From contig CAJULQ010000007.1 of assembly GCA_910587595.1 (NCBI GenBank), positions 1 through 64,000 of the forward strand: a stretch of 64,000 nt of DNA, read 5' to 3'. Below the pieces are notes generated by a model. The model did not search any database. It was not told the origin of the DNA and saw nothing but the letters and a program-made list of their open reading frames with translations. Both the position numbers and the translations under genes were made by a program. The DNA is from an uncultured Christensenellaceae bacterium. Lineage in GTDB: Bacteria; Bacillota; Clostridia; Christensenellales; Pumilibacteraceae. How positions within the stretch are numbered: position 1 is the stretch's first letter; each line of letters begins with the position of its first letter. This document shows, piece by piece, positions 39,361-48,582 of the stretch.

Positions 39361-39672
39361 ATGAAGAACGGAATCACTATCAATTTGGATAAACCGAGAA
39401 CCTTGCGATACGGTATGAATGCACTTGCCAAAATCGAAGATTTAACGGGCAAATCCATTCTTTCGCTCGACCTTAATAAGTTGGGCATTAAAGACTTACT
39501 TGCCATCGTGTACGGCGGTCTTTATCACGAAGACAAAACGCTGACAATACAAAAGGTCGGCGACTTAATCGACGAATATTCCAACCTCAACGAAGTGGCG
39601 GAGAAACTCGGCGAGGCATTGACCGCAGCATTCGGCGGAGAGAATACGGAGCAAACGCCGGGGGAAAAGTAA
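39361..39672 (+). CDS. Tail assembly chaperone gpG-like
   Basis: 103 residues: ITINLDKPRTLRYGMNALAKIEDLTGKSILSLDLNKLGIKDLLAIVYGGLYHEDKTLTIQKVGDLIDEYSNLNEVAEKLGEALTAAFG. This is the typical tail-chaperone fold pattern located between tail tube and tape measure. The last codons contain GGGGGAAAAG (39660-39669) immediately before TAA, a slippery site at which a -1 shift leads into the downstream frame to make the gpGT form. Confidence 0.85.
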   Translation: MKNGITINLDKPRTLRYGMNALAKIEDLTGKSILSLDLNKLGIKDLLAIVYGGLYHEDKTLTIQKVGDLIDEYSNLNEVAEKLGEALTAAFGGENTEQTPGEK

Positions 39673-39986
39673 CCGCCGTTTTTGATTTATTCGCATTGTC
39701 CGAACAAGCGGTGGTAATGTGGGGCGTCGATCCGTTAAAGGTCGGCGATTATACGCCGTATGAACTCACGCTCATAGCCAAGCAGAAACGGAATGCCGAG
39801 CAGACCGAGTTTGAGAACTTGCTGTGTCTTGCATGGCACACCGAAGCTCTTGCACGGCAAAGAAAGTTGCCACGGTTTGAAAAACTGCTGAAAGAGGCGA
39901 GGAAGAAACCGAGCAAAAAAGCAAGCAGTAAAAGCGATGCGATCTTAAAAGCAATGGCGGCGGCAAAAGGCGTAACAATCAAATAA
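39660..39986 (+). CDS. gpT extension made by -1 frameshift (gpGT)
   Basis: From the slippery site the -1 frame is open and reads GGKVTAVFDLFALSEQAVVMWGVDPLKVGDYTPYELTLIAKQKRNAEQ to 39986. No good ribosome site or ATG exists at the frame start (only TTG at 39696), so it is best read as the C-terminal part of a gpG-gpT fusion, needed in small amount for tape measure folding. The Lys-rich end (KKPSKKASSK) fits. The frameshift is inferred from sequence. Confidence 0.75.
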   Translation, partial: GGKVTAVFDLFALSEQAVVMWGVDPLKVGDYTPYELTLIAKQKRNAEQTEFENLLCLAWHTEALARQRKLPRFEKLLKEARKKPSKKASSKSDAILKAMAAAKGVTIK

Positions 39987-39998
39987 AGGGGGCGAGAT

Positions 39999-42689
39999 AT
40001 GGCTGTAATTAGAAACCTTGTCGTGAAGATTGCGGCGGATATATCCTCGCTGTCGAAAGGACTACAAACCGCACAAAAGAAAATACAAAAGGTGTCGGCG
40101 TCTTTCACAAAAGCAGGAACAAAGCTCACGGCAAGCATAACCGCACCGCTCGTAGCACTCGGAACGGCGGCAGTCAACGTGTCGCAAGGGTTCGAGCAGA
40201 GTATGGCAAATGCGGCATCGGTCGCAGGGGCAACGGGCGAAGAGCTTGCAAGAATGACAGCGATCGCCAGAGATATGGGCAGTAAAACGGTGTTCTCCGC
40301 ATCGGATGCGGCGGATGCTTTATACTACATGGCATCGGCAGGTTACAAGGTAGACCAAATGGCAGACTCCATAGAGGCAACCTTGAACCTTGCATCGGCA
40401 ACGCAGAGCGACCTCGCATTCACTACCGATACGGTAATATCTACGTTGAATCAGTTCGGCTTGGAAGCGAACCAAGCGGAAAGGGTAACAAACGTATTCG
40501 CCGCCGCAATCGGCAACTCAATGGCGAGTATGGATAAACTCTCGAACTCAATGGGTTATGTCGGGCCTGTGGCAAACAGCCTCGGCTATGAAATCGAAGA
40601 AGTTACGGGTGCATTGTCCGTGCTGTACAATGCAGGCTATGACGGCTCGACCGCAGGAACGGCACTCCGTCAATCGCTTGTATCGCTGATGAATCCGTCG
40701 GCTGCGGCACTCGGAGTGTTCGAGGAATTGGGGTTGACTTTTGACGACGTGAATCCTGCAACGAATGACCTTGCCACAATTATAGACAGGCTCGGCGGAG
40801 CGGGTATGGACACCGCCCAAGCAATGAAAGTGTTCGGAGCAAGGGCAGGCCCCGGTATGCTTGCCTTAATGTCGGCGGGCGGAGATGCGGTCAGAGATAT
40901 GACTGCGTCAATCACGGGAACAAACAAAGCATCCGAGATGGCGGCAACGCAGCTCAACACTTTGCAAGGTCAAGTCAAGATATTAAAATCCGAGCTTGAA
41001 GAAATCGCCATATCGTTCGGCGACGTGTTAATTCCTATTATAAGACAGTTCATCCAAAAGTATATTTCGCCTTTGACGGCGAAGCTGATGGGGCTGTCGA
41101 TGGGAACGAAAAAGAACATCGTAACCATAGCGTTATTGGCGGCGGCAATCGGGCCGCTTTTATTAGTTGTCGGCAAACTCATCGGTAGCATCGGTACAAT
41201 ACTCAAAGTCGGAAAATTGCTGTTCAGCAAAGTCGGCTTGATCATAGCGGCAATCGCAGCGGTGGTCGGAGTCGTTACTTATTTGTGGAAGAACAACGAG
41301 GACTTCCGAAACGCCGTAACCAAGATATGGGAAAAGATAAAGGCAAAGATACTCGGTGCAGTCGAGGCAATCAAGCAATGGTGGGCGAAGAACGGACAGA
41401 AACTCATAAACAGAGTGGTGTCCGCACTCAAAGCGATATGGAAGACCGTGAAGACGATATTCGGCAAGATAAAGCCGTATGCGGAAAAGGTTTGGAATTT
41501 TGTAAAAGACGTGGTAATCGACGTCGTAACGGCAATCCGCAAATTTTGGGAAACCAACGGTGCAAAGATTTGGAATACGGTCAAGACCATATTCACGAAT
41601 ATTTGGACTTGCGTAAAATCGGCATTCAGCATCATAGGCGACGCCTTAAACAAATTCTTTTCTTACGTAAGACCGATATGGGAAAAACTCAAAGCCTTGT
41701 TCGCCTCGCTGTGGGATACATTGGTTGAACTGTACGAAACGCTGAAACCCGTCTTCGATTTAATAGGCGGACTTGTCATGACGCTTTGGGGCGTGGTGTC
41801 GAGCGTACTCGGAGCAATCATCGAAGCACTCGGCCCGTTTCTTGAAGCGATAATCGACGTGGTCAGCGCAATCCTTGACATCATCAAAGTGGTGTGTGCG
41901 GTGTTGCGTGGCGACTGGTCGTCTGCATGGGAATATATGCAGAGTTTCGCAAGCAATATTTGGTCGGGAATCAAAAACTTATTCCTCGGCATCTGGGAGT
42001 TTATCAAAGGCTTCGGAGAGAATATTGTGTCTTTCTTCGGGAACTGCGGCGAAACTATCGGCAATATCTTCAAAAAGGTATGGGACGGCGTAAGCGGCTT
42101 TTTCTCGAATATTTGGAGCGGAATCAAATCGATGTGCGGAAATATTTGGGACGGCATCACGGGGCTGTTCGGGAAGGTCGGAGATTTCTTCAAAAACCTC
42201 TTCTCGGACGGGTTCAGTTGGGGCAAGAACCTTATATCGAATATCGGCGACGGAATAAAGAAGGGTTGGAATTGGGTGGTTGACGGCGTGAAGTCTGTCG
42301 GCAAATCAATCAAAGACTTTCTCGGTTTCGGATCGCCTACAAAGAAAGGTCCCGGTCATACCGCAGACGAGTGGATACCGAATCTAATGGACATGATGGC
42401 AAACGATATGTACGCCAACATTCCTATGATGCAGAGAGCGGCAATTGAAGTGGCGAACACGCTCGGCTTGACAACTTCGCCGAACAGGGCAATGGTTGGA
42501 ACGGGCTCAAGTCCGAACGGCGACCTCTTAAACGGATTGTTGCAAGGAATGGCAGCGATGAACGGAATGGGTGGAGCGGAGGAAAAAGAACTCGTCTTGC
42601 AAGTAGACGGACAGACTTTCGCAAGGCTTATGATGCCGAAGCTGTCGAGAGAGTATAGGCGAAACGGCGTAAATTTGCAGGAGGTGTGA
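39999..42689 (+). CDS. Tail tape measure protein
   Basis: 896 residues, the longest prophage gene. Residues 1-350 contain the TP901-type core (ATGEELARMTAIARDMGSKTVFSASDAADALYYMASAGYKVDQM ... AQAMKVFGARAG). Several hydrophobic segments lie at about 350-430 and 580-640. Trp-rich repeats follow near 650-740 (FGNCGETIGNIFKKVWDGVSGFFSNIW, CGNIWDGITGLFG). Its length sets tail length and it enters the host envelope at infection; a tail of about 130 nm would be expected at 0.15 nm per residue. The start follows GGGGCGAG. Confidence 0.92.
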   Translation: MAVIRNLVVKIAADISSLSKGLQTAQKKIQKVSASFTKAGTKLTASITAPLVALGTAAVNVSQGFEQSMANAASVAGATGEELARMTAIARDMGSKTVFSASDAADALYYMASAGYKVDQMADSIEATLNLASATQSDLAFTTDTVISTLNQFGLEANQAERVTNVFAAAIGNSMASMDKLSNSMGYVGPVANSLGYEIEEVTGALSVLYNAGYDGSTAGTALRQSLVSLMNPSAAALGVFEELGLTFDDVNPATNDLATIIDRLGGAGMDTAQAMKVFGARAGPGMLALMSAGGDAVRDMTASITGTNKASEMAATQLNTLQGQVKILKSELEEIAISFGDVLIPIIRQFIQKYISPLTAKLMGLSMGTKKNIVTIALLAAAIGPLLLVVGKLIGSIGTILKVGKLLFSKVGLIIAAIAAVVGVVTYLWKNNEDFRNAVTKIWEKIKAKILGAVEAIKQWWAKNGQKLINRVVSALKAIWKTVKTIFGKIKPYAEKVWNFVKDVVIDVVTAIRKFWETNGAKIWNTVKTIFTNIWTCVKSAFSIIGDALNKFFSYVRPIWEKLKALFASLWDTLVELYETLKPVFDLIGGLVMTLWGVVSSVLGAIIEALGPFLEAIIDVVSAILDIIKVVCAVLRGDWSSAWEYMQSFASNIWSGIKNLFLGIWEFIKGFGENIVSFFGNCGETIGNIFKKVWDGVSGFFSNIWSGIKSMCGNIWDGITGLFGKVGDFFKNLFSDGFSWGKNLISNIGDGIKKGWNWVVDGVKSVGKSIKDFLGFGSPTKKGPGHTADEWIPNLMDMMANDMYANIPMMQRAAIEVANTLGLTTSPNRAMVGTGSSPNGDLLNGLLQGMAAMNGMGGAEEKELVLQVDGQTFARLMMPKLSREYRRNGVNLQEV

Positions 42690-42690
42690 T

Positions 42691-43047
42691 ATGGACTTTT
42701 TCAAAGTAAACGGAAAGAAAATAAAAGCGCCTACCGAATTGACCGTGTCGCCAGAGATACTCGACAAAGCCGAACGCACCGTTGACGGAACGATGGTCGT
42801 GGACATAATCGGCACGAAACGAAAAGTGGACGTGAGTTGGGAGTATCTTTCAAAAGAAGATATGACCACGCTGACGAAAGCTATCGGCGGAGATAAGTTC
42901 GCCGAGATAACCTATCACGATAACGCCACGGGCAGTCTTGTAACAATGACGGGACGGTCGGAGGGGCTGACCTACCAACCGCACTATGATTGGGCAAAAG
43001 GCAAGATTATGTGGAAAAGCGTGTCGGTCAGTTTTACGGAGAGGTAG
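42691..43047 (+). CDS. Phage tail protein, 118 aa (distal-tail region)
   Basis: KVNGKKIKAPTELTVSPEILDKAERTVDGTMVVDIIGTKRKVDVSWEYLSKEDMTTLTKAIGG then PHYDWAKGKIMWKSVSVSFTER. A short beta-sandwich protein of the kind found just after tape measure genes in Bacillota siphophages, likely part of the distal tail or a tube adaptor. It begins 1 base after the tape measure stop, with GGAGGTG inside that gene. Confidence 0.7.
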   Translation: MDFFKVNGKKIKAPTELTVSPEILDKAERTVDGTMVVDIIGTKRKVDVSWEYLSKEDMTTLTKAIGGDKFAEITYHDNATGSLVTMTGRSEGLTYQPHYDWAKGKIMWKSVSVSFTER

Positions 43048-43050
43048 CCT

Positions 43051-44826
43051 ATGAAATATTCGGATAATCCCCGTAAGGTTTACGGCAAAGTGGAAATCGT
43101 CTATGCGGACGAAGAGTTGAGCCGTGATATAAAAGTGGCGGTAAGCGGTAATTCGCAAATCAGCCATCCGAACGAAGTATTCCGTCTGCCGAGCGAGCCG
43201 ACTATCAAGGCTTGCACGATGGACGGAAACTCTACGATGGACGGGACTTTTCAAATGATGGGCGATGACTTGATCGTCGGATGGTGGAGTAACACGGGAG
43301 CGGACGGCAACGGTGTATATGCAAGCAAGCCGTATATAGAATTGACGTTTATGATGCGTCCCATAATTTATTGGCGAATCATCGGCGACAAGAAGCTCAA
43401 CCAATACCCCGTGGACTTTACGCTACAGTATAAACGAAACGGGACAATAGTGAAAACCGATACCGTCAAAGACAACACCGAGGTGGAAATAGTCGTAGTG
43501 CCGAAAGTTGAAGACATCACGGCGGTAAGGCTGACCATAGAAAAATGGAGTCATCCGAACGCCGTGGCTAAAATTCTGCGGTGCTTCGAACGTGTATATG
43601 AAACCTACGAGGGCGACTCGCTTTTGTCCTTCGAAGTCGGAGAAGAGCTGTGTTCGAGCGAGGGAAACTACAACATCAATTCGGACTCGATGACCGTAAG
43701 CATTTATAACGAAGACCGCAAATTCGACAAAGGATACTTGCGGACGCTTATGCTCCTTGACCGTAAGCTGTACCCCTTTATAGGGATAGAGCAAAACGGC
43801 GAGATCAAATATAAACCGCTCGGCGTTTTTTACTCTGATGAATGGGACATACCGCAGGACAGCCAATGGGTAAAATGCACTGCAACCGACCGCATGATGC
43901 GATTGCAGATTAAAACATACGTCGGCTTTCCGCTCATTGAAAACGTGTCGCTGTACGAGATTGCCGAAGACGTGCTGACGAAGATGGGGTTGAGTTCGGC
44001 GGAGTTCGTAATCACGGAAAGGTTGAAAGATTTTGTGGTAGATACGGCGTTGTTGCCGAAGACCACGGGGTGGGATGCTTTGCAAGAAATCGCAAATGCG
44101 GGGCTATGCAAGGTATTCGTGGATAGGGAAAACAGAATCGTTATCAAGTGCGAAGAAGATACTCCCGAATACAATCCAACGGAAATCAATCCCGGCAATA
44201 TGTTCTCTTATAAATCAAACATCACGCTGACGGACTTTTCTAACAGCGTGTCGGTGGACTACTGCGAGATTAGCATAAAGGATGACATGATCGAAGTAGC
44301 CGAGCCAGAGATACGGCTTGAGCCGAACGAAACGAAGACGCTGACAATCGACTATACGTCGGAGGTGGCGTATCCGAATGCGACAAGCAACAATGCATCG
44401 GTGCGGATTATTTCGTATGAAAGCGGAGTCAATTCCTGCACTTGCGTCGTAAAGAACAACACGGGTACGGCACAGACTGCAGTCATTACGATTACGGGAA
44501 ACGCCATTGAAATCAATACCCGAACGGTAACGGTAAGGGATGAAGAAAGCATCCTGCTTTATGGGATCGTAGAATATTCGCACCCTACGAGCGAACTTGT
44601 ACAAAGCTATGAGCAAGCGGAGTACATGGCAACTCTGCTCCTTAATCGTATGAAAGCGGGAGAGGGCAGTATAACGGTCGTGTGGCGAGGAAACCCCGAA
44701 CTCGAAGTAGGACTCGCCTACGACTGCATTGACCGCTTTGGGGACAAAGAAAGGCTTTTGTGCGAGTACAACAAATTCACCTACGACGGGGGACTGAAAC
44801 AAGAAACCCGTGGCAGAAAGAAATAG
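43051..44826 (+). CDS. Tail-associated baseplate hub protein
   Basis: 591 residues. The N-terminal 140 residues are receptor- or tail-like (KVEIVYADEELSRDIKVAVSGNSQISHPNEVF). The middle (LYPFIGIEQNGEIKYKPLGVFYSDEWDIPQDSQWVKCTATDRMMRLQ ... LLPKTTGWDALQEIANAGLCKVFVDRENRIVIKCEED) resembles the hub/Tal region common to siphovirus tips. The last 200 residues are beta-rich. Position after the distal tail gene fits. No peptidase motif is evident. Confidence 0.7.
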   Translation: MKYSDNPRKVYGKVEIVYADEELSRDIKVAVSGNSQISHPNEVFRLPSEPTIKACTMDGNSTMDGTFQMMGDDLIVGWWSNTGADGNGVYASKPYIELTFMMRPIIYWRIIGDKKLNQYPVDFTLQYKRNGTIVKTDTVKDNTEVEIVVVPKVEDITAVRLTIEKWSHPNAVAKILRCFERVYETYEGDSLLSFEVGEELCSSEGNYNINSDSMTVSIYNEDRKFDKGYLRTLMLLDRKLYPFIGIEQNGEIKYKPLGVFYSDEWDIPQDSQWVKCTATDRMMRLQIKTYVGFPLIENVSLYEIAEDVLTKMGLSSAEFVITERLKDFVVDTALLPKTTGWDALQEIANAGLCKVFVDRENRIVIKCEEDTPEYNPTEINPGNMFSYKSNITLTDFSNSVSVDYCEISIKDDMIEVAEPEIRLEPNETKTLTIDYTSEVAYPNATSNNASVRIISYESGVNSCTCVVKNNTGTAQTAVITITGNAIEINTRTVTVRDEESILLYGIVEYSHPTSELVQSYEQAEYMATLLLNRMKAGEGSITVVWRGNPELEVGLAYDCIDRFGDKERLLCEYNKFTYDGGLKQETRGRKK

Positions 44827-44836
44827 GGAGGCAACT

Positions 44837-46180
44837 ATGGCTAATTGGAAAGAGCCTAAAAACGATTATAAAAAGGAAGACCAAGTCGTCCCCGAAATAT
44901 TCAATACCCTTGCCGAGAACGAACGGTATCTGCAAGAAAAGAAAATAACCACGGAGCAAGTGCAGGATGCGGAAGTAAACAGCAAGCAAAGTGCAACCCG
45001 TGAGAATGTGGGGGACAAGGAAACAGTGAAAGGATTTTTCGGTAAAGTAAGAAAGTGGTTTGCTGACCTTAAAGCATTGGCGTTCAAGGGAACGGTAGGC
45101 ACGGCAGACATTGACAGCTCGGCGGTAACGTCCGCCAAGATTGCAAGCAATGCAGTAACTTCGGCGAAGATAGCATCGAACGCCGTAACAACCGCAAAGA
45201 TTAACGCAAAGGCGGTAACCGATGAAAAGATAAACTCGGTGTCGGCAAGCAAAGTAACAGGACTGCATAAGGTCGCTACGAGCGGAAGCTATAACGATTT
45301 AACTGATAAGCCGACAATACCAAGCGGTGGCGGCGGAACTGCCACCGTTGTGTTTAACGGTAATGCAAATCATTACGATTATGATCTCGGATTCAAAATT
45401 AAAGGCGGTTACCGTTATGCTGTAGAATTATCAAACGCCGTTGGGGAAGGGATAGCAATTGGAGAAGGCGAAGATACCACGTTGCGTGTTTGTATTCCCG
45501 GTTACTGCTATGCTGCCGATAGCGTCATGAATTTGTATATTCTATGTTTTACAACAAATTATAATGGCAATGCGAATTATGAAGGTGGCGGAACATTCTA
45601 TGTGGAAGGTAGTGCCGATATAGAAGATGGAAGAGTTAGCGGAAACGGTTATTTAAGTATAAACGGGCATTCATGTCCTGCTATTAAAAGGGTAATCGAA
45701 CTTGGTAAGGTTTACGATGTCGATAGTAATTCAAAGCCTGATAAAACATGGCAATACTTGGATGTCGATGCCGCATACGTTTACGGGGATATGAGTATGA
45801 AGAGTGTCGAAGTTCCCGTTGACGGTTTGAAAGTCGGCGATACAATCAGAGCAACGGCGATGTCGCTCAAAGTCAATATGGATTATACGAGCGAGAGTTA
45901 CTTTTTTAATACGGGCAATATTCTCTACGGTTGGGTGTTTGACGGTTCGGGATGGTATCAGTTACAAGACGAATACGACTATGGCTATATGGGAGAAAAA
46001 GAGCTATCAAGCGAGTCGCCATTTGTTTCCGAATGCGGTTTATTCGATTACGAAACACCGAATAAATTGACGATTAAAATATCCTGCAAACGAAACGGTT
46101 ACTTGACCGTCGAGTGGTCTGACCAAGCAGGGGGTTACATTGAGATGATGCCGCTTTACAATTTCCAAGTATTGAGATAA
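44837..46180 (+). CDS. Tail fibre/receptor-binding protein with repeat linker
   Basis: 447 residues; start 44837 after GGGAGG. N-terminal 110 residues are tail-attachment-like (WKEPKNDYKKEDQVVPEIFNTLAENERYLQEKK). Residues 95-145 are tandem decapeptide-like repeats (AVTSAKIASN AVTSAKIASN AVTTAKINAK). After TDKPTIPSGGGG the last 280 residues are a beta-rich domain without known motif, encoded by DNA that is visibly more AT-rich (from about 45340). This suggests a swapped-in receptor-binding domain. Confidence 0.7.
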   Translation: MANWKEPKNDYKKEDQVVPEIFNTLAENERYLQEKKITTEQVQDAEVNSKQSATRENVGDKETVKGFFGKVRKWFADLKALAFKGTVGTADIDSSAVTSAKIASNAVTSAKIASNAVTTAKINAKAVTDEKINSVSASKVTGLHKVATSGSYNDLTDKPTIPSGGGGTATVVFNGNANHYDYDLGFKIKGGYRYAVELSNAVGEGIAIGEGEDTTLRVCIPGYCYAADSVMNLYILCFTTNYNGNANYEGGGTFYVEGSADIEDGRVSGNGYLSINGHSCPAIKRVIELGKVYDVDSNSKPDKTWQYLDVDAAYVYGDMSMKSVEVPVDGLKVGDTIRATAMSLKVNMDYTSESYFFNTGNILYGWVFDGSGWYQLQDEYDYGYMGEKELSSESPFVSECGLFDYETPNKLTIKISCKRNGYLTVEWSDQAGGYIEMMPLYNFQVLR

Positions 46181-46191
46181 CGGAGGCGGTA

Positions 46192-46527
46192 ATGGAAAGA
46201 CAAATCATAGTAAAAGGCGAGGCTCGTGGCTTCGCCTTTTTGAATGTCAAAATCCCGTTGAACGATGACGAACGCTATAAGATAACCGAAAGGGACAAAG
46301 TGATTTTTTCGATAGGCAGAAAGAACCGAAAACCCGTGATCGTCAAGGAATATCTGAAAGACTTCGATAAAGAATGGGGCAACACATTCGTAATTCATTT
46401 GACAGCAGAGGAAACGGCAAGATTGCCCTGCTTACTTTATCAGATGCAACTGACGATAGACGTCGAGTCGTTGGGCGAGGAAATATATACGCTTGTTAAT
46501 CAAGAATTGGAGGTGGTAGCAAAGTGA
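46192..46527 (+). CDS. Hypothetical tail-region protein, 111 aa
   Basis: A beta-rich protein: KGEARGFAFLNVKIPLNDDERYKITERDKVIFSIGRKNRKPVIVKEYL, with IHLTAEETARLPCLLYQMQLTID near the C-terminus. Placement between fibre genes makes it a probable minor structural or fibre-assembly protein. It has a GGAGGCGG site and overlaps the next gene by 4 bases. Confidence 0.5.
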   Translation: MERQIIVKGEARGFAFLNVKIPLNDDERYKITERDKVIFSIGRKNRKPVIVKEYLKDFDKEWGNTFVIHLTAEETARLPCLLYQMQLTIDVESLGEEIYTLVNQELEVVAK

Positions 46528-46874
46528 ACGATTGCAATGACAGACATGGACACGGACACGGCGGCGGATGCGACGGATGTGTGTCGGTGGAGGCGTTAAG
46601 GTCTATCTCGCAGAAATATCAAGGGATAGAAAACGACGCAACGGAAACAGTGGTAAGAAACAAATCCCGAACCATTGAAGTAAAACTCAAACCACAGCAG
46701 TATCCAAGCAAATACGCCTTTCCGAATCAAGGCAACCCGGCGGTAGTTTATATCGATATACACGATAACGAATCATACCGTTGGGACGAAGCAACAGGGA
46801 GTTATATCTGCATCGGAGCAGATTGGCATCAAATAAAAATTATTAATGGAGGAACAGCAAACAATGGCAAATGA
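46524..46874 (+). CDS. Hypothetical tail-region protein, 116 aa
   Basis: The N-terminus has a His/Gly/Asp/Cys-rich stretch (CNDRHGHGHGGGCDGCVS), possibly metal-binding. The rest is beta-rich (KSRTIEVKLKPQQYPSKYAFPNQGNPAVVYIDIHDNESYRWDEATGSYICIGADWHQIKIING). The AVVYIDIHDNESYRWDEATGSYI segment resembles short repeats found in phage fibre carriers. It overlaps its neighbours on both sides. Confidence 0.5.
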   Translation: MNDCNDRHGHGHGGGCDGCVSVEALRSISQKYQGIENDATETVVRNKSRTIEVKLKPQQYPSKYAFPNQGNPAVVYIDIHDNESYRWDEATGSYICIGADWHQIKIINGGTANNGK

Positions 46875-47919
46875 AAGAGTATTGGAGAGTAAAATCCAAC
46901 TGCGTAACGACACGGCGGCGAATTGGAAAGCCGCCAACCCCGTCTTATTGAAAGGCGAAATCGGCATCGAGATTGATACACGCAAACTCAAGATCGGCGA
47001 CGGAATCAGTGCATGGACGGGACTCAAGTATGTCAGCGATGACCTCATCGTTGCAAACACGAATCCTACAACTGCAGACACCGACCACGATGTAGGCGAA
47101 CTTTGGGTTAACCAGTCCGACAAGGCGGTGTTCATCCTTATTGCTACGAGCGATTCGTCCGCTGTGTGGAAGAAGCTCGTCAGTGCAGACGAAGTCGAGG
47201 TTGTGGCTGAAGCACAAGTAGCGCAGAAACTTAAAACGGCAAGAGCAATCTCGCTGACGGGCGATGCAACGGGTGCGACTACCTTTGACGGCAGCGAAGA
47301 CGCAACCATCACGGTGGTGCTGAAGAACACGGGTGCGACCGAGGGAACTTTCACGAAAGTAACGGTAAACGAAAAGGGACTCATCACGAAGACCGAACTG
47401 CTTACACCCGAAGATATCCCCGAATTAACGCTTGCCAAGATTACCGATGCAGGCACGGCGGCGGCAAGGAACGTCGGTACGGCGGAGGGCAATCTTGTAG
47501 AGATTAGTGCAGACGGAAAAATCAGCGAAACGCTGTTGCCGAAAATTGCAATCACGGATACGCACGTTGTGGCTGACGAAACCGAGATGCTTGCACTTAC
47601 CGCCGAGAAAGGCGACGTGGCAATCCGCACCGACCTCAACCGCTCGTTCATCTTAAAGCAATCGCCTGCGGACAACTTGGCGAATTGGCTTGAACTCAAA
47701 TCGCCCGAATGCACGGTGTTCTCTGTAAACGGCAAGCAAGGCGACGTCGTGCTTTCGACCACGGACATCGGAGAGGGCAGTAACCTCTATTACACCGAGG
47801 AAAGGGACAATGCGAACTTCGAGAAAAACTTCGAGAAGAAGACCGCAAAGGACTTGTCGGGCGGAGAAGATGTTCTGCTTGCAACGGACGCCTATGTGAT
47901 TAACGGCGGCAACGCTTAA
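46864..47919 (+). CDS. Tail fibre protein with Mtd N-terminal-type domain
   Basis: 351 residues; start 46864 with GGAGG at 46848. Residues 1-55 (RVLESKIQLRNDTAANWKAANPVLLKGEIGIEIDTRKLKIGDGISAWTGLKY) match the major-tropism-determinant N-terminal (trimerisation) domain. Later segments (ARAISLTGDATGATTFDGSEDATITVVLKNTGATEGTFTKVTVNEKGLIT ... VFSVNGKQGDVVLSTTDIGEGSNLYYTEERDNANFEK) are the collagen-free fibre repeats typical of siphophages. Confidence 0.75.
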   Translation: MANERVLESKIQLRNDTAANWKAANPVLLKGEIGIEIDTRKLKIGDGISAWTGLKYVSDDLIVANTNPTTADTDHDVGELWVNQSDKAVFILIATSDSSAVWKKLVSADEVEVVAEAQVAQKLKTARAISLTGDATGATTFDGSEDATITVVLKNTGATEGTFTKVTVNEKGLITKTELLTPEDIPELTLAKITDAGTAAARNVGTAEGNLVEISADGKISETLLPKIAITDTHVVADETEMLALTAEKGDVAIRTDLNRSFILKQSPADNLANWLELKSPECTVFSVNGKQGDVVLSTTDIGEGSNLYYTEERDNANFEKNFEKKTAKDLSGGEDVLLATDAYVINGGNA

Positions 47920-47931
47920 AGGACGGTGGCT

Positions 47932-48264
47932 ATGGCAGAGAGAGAAATAAATTCAAAGCTCTGTCTTCGCACGGATAGTTCGGGGAATTGGCATACAGCC
48001 AACCCCGTACTGCTCCGTGGGGAATTCGGAGTCGAAGAAGACACGGGTAGAATTAAAATCGGGGACGGGAAAACCGAGTGGTCGGCTATGCCGTATTTTA
48101 TAGTGGGGATGACCAAAGAACAAATCCTTGATGCGTTCTTCCCGATTAACACCGTGCGGATTACGGTCGGGGAAATCAACCCGGCGGAAACACTCGGCGG
48201 AGAATGGCAACAGGCGGTAGGAACGCAGAAAACCGAATTCAAATATTGGGTTCGAATGAAATAG
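47932..48264 (+). CDS. Short tail protein, paralogous Mtd N-terminal-type domain
   Basis: 110 residues; the ATG at 47932 with GGTGG upstream is preferred to the GTG at 47926. Residues 3-52 (EINSKLCLRTDSSGNWHTANPVLLRGEFGVEEDTGRIKIGDGKTEWSAMPYF) repeat the first domain of the previous protein. The C-terminal 50 residues end FKYWVRMK, as in baseplate proteins carrying a short tip. Probably arose by duplication. Confidence 0.7.
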   Translation: MAEREINSKLCLRTDSSGNWHTANPVLLRGEFGVEEDTGRIKIGDGKTEWSAMPYFIVGMTKEQILDAFFPINTVRITVGEINPAETLGGEWQQAVGTQKTEFKYWVRMK

Positions 48265-48273
48265 GAGAGAAAA

Positions 48274-48570
48274 ATGGTAGCAATCATTATAAGCGTTGCA
48301 TCAAGCATCATCAGCGGGATGGTGCTTTTTTTCTTGCAGCGGTTTTTCAAAAAGAAAACAAAAAAGGACGAGGAAAGGGATGCGGCGAAAGCAAAGGAAA
48401 ACATCCTTATTCTCAAAAGCATCGACGCCGTGGGCAAACTTACCTACGCCAACGCAATCGCCATAAGGGACGGGAAGACTAACGGCGAAATGCACGAAGC
48501 GATGGAATGCTACAGCGAATCGAAACAGGAGATGTACGATTATCTCCTCGAACAAAATTCCAAAAAGTAA
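48274..48570 (+). CDS. Small membrane-anchored protein (holin-associated)
   Basis: 98 residues with one N-terminal transmembrane segment (VAIIISVASSIISGMVLFFLQRFF), a basic patch (KKKTKKDEERD) and a soluble helix (LKSIDAVGKLTYANAIAIRDGKTNGEMHEAMECYSESKQEMYDYL). The C-terminal pattern is common in a small phage protein encoded next to holins in Bacillota prophages. It may act as antiholin or spanin-like helper; this is context only. Confidence 0.6.
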   Translation: MVAIIISVASSIISGMVLFFLQRFFKKKTKKDEERDAAKAKENILILKSIDAVGKLTYANAIAIRDGKTNGEMHEAMECYSESKQEMYDYLLEQNSKK

Positions 48571-48582
48571 CGGAGGGCAGAA

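Noticed and set aside
41663..42313. 216-aa minus ORF inside the tape measure gene
   Set aside because: Pure shadow of a strongly supported plus-strand gene, with no ribosome site and Pro/Phe-rich nonsense composition.
46864..48264. Diversity-generating retroelement suggested by Mtd-type domains
   Set aside because: No reverse transcriptase gene or template/variable repeat pair was found in the window.
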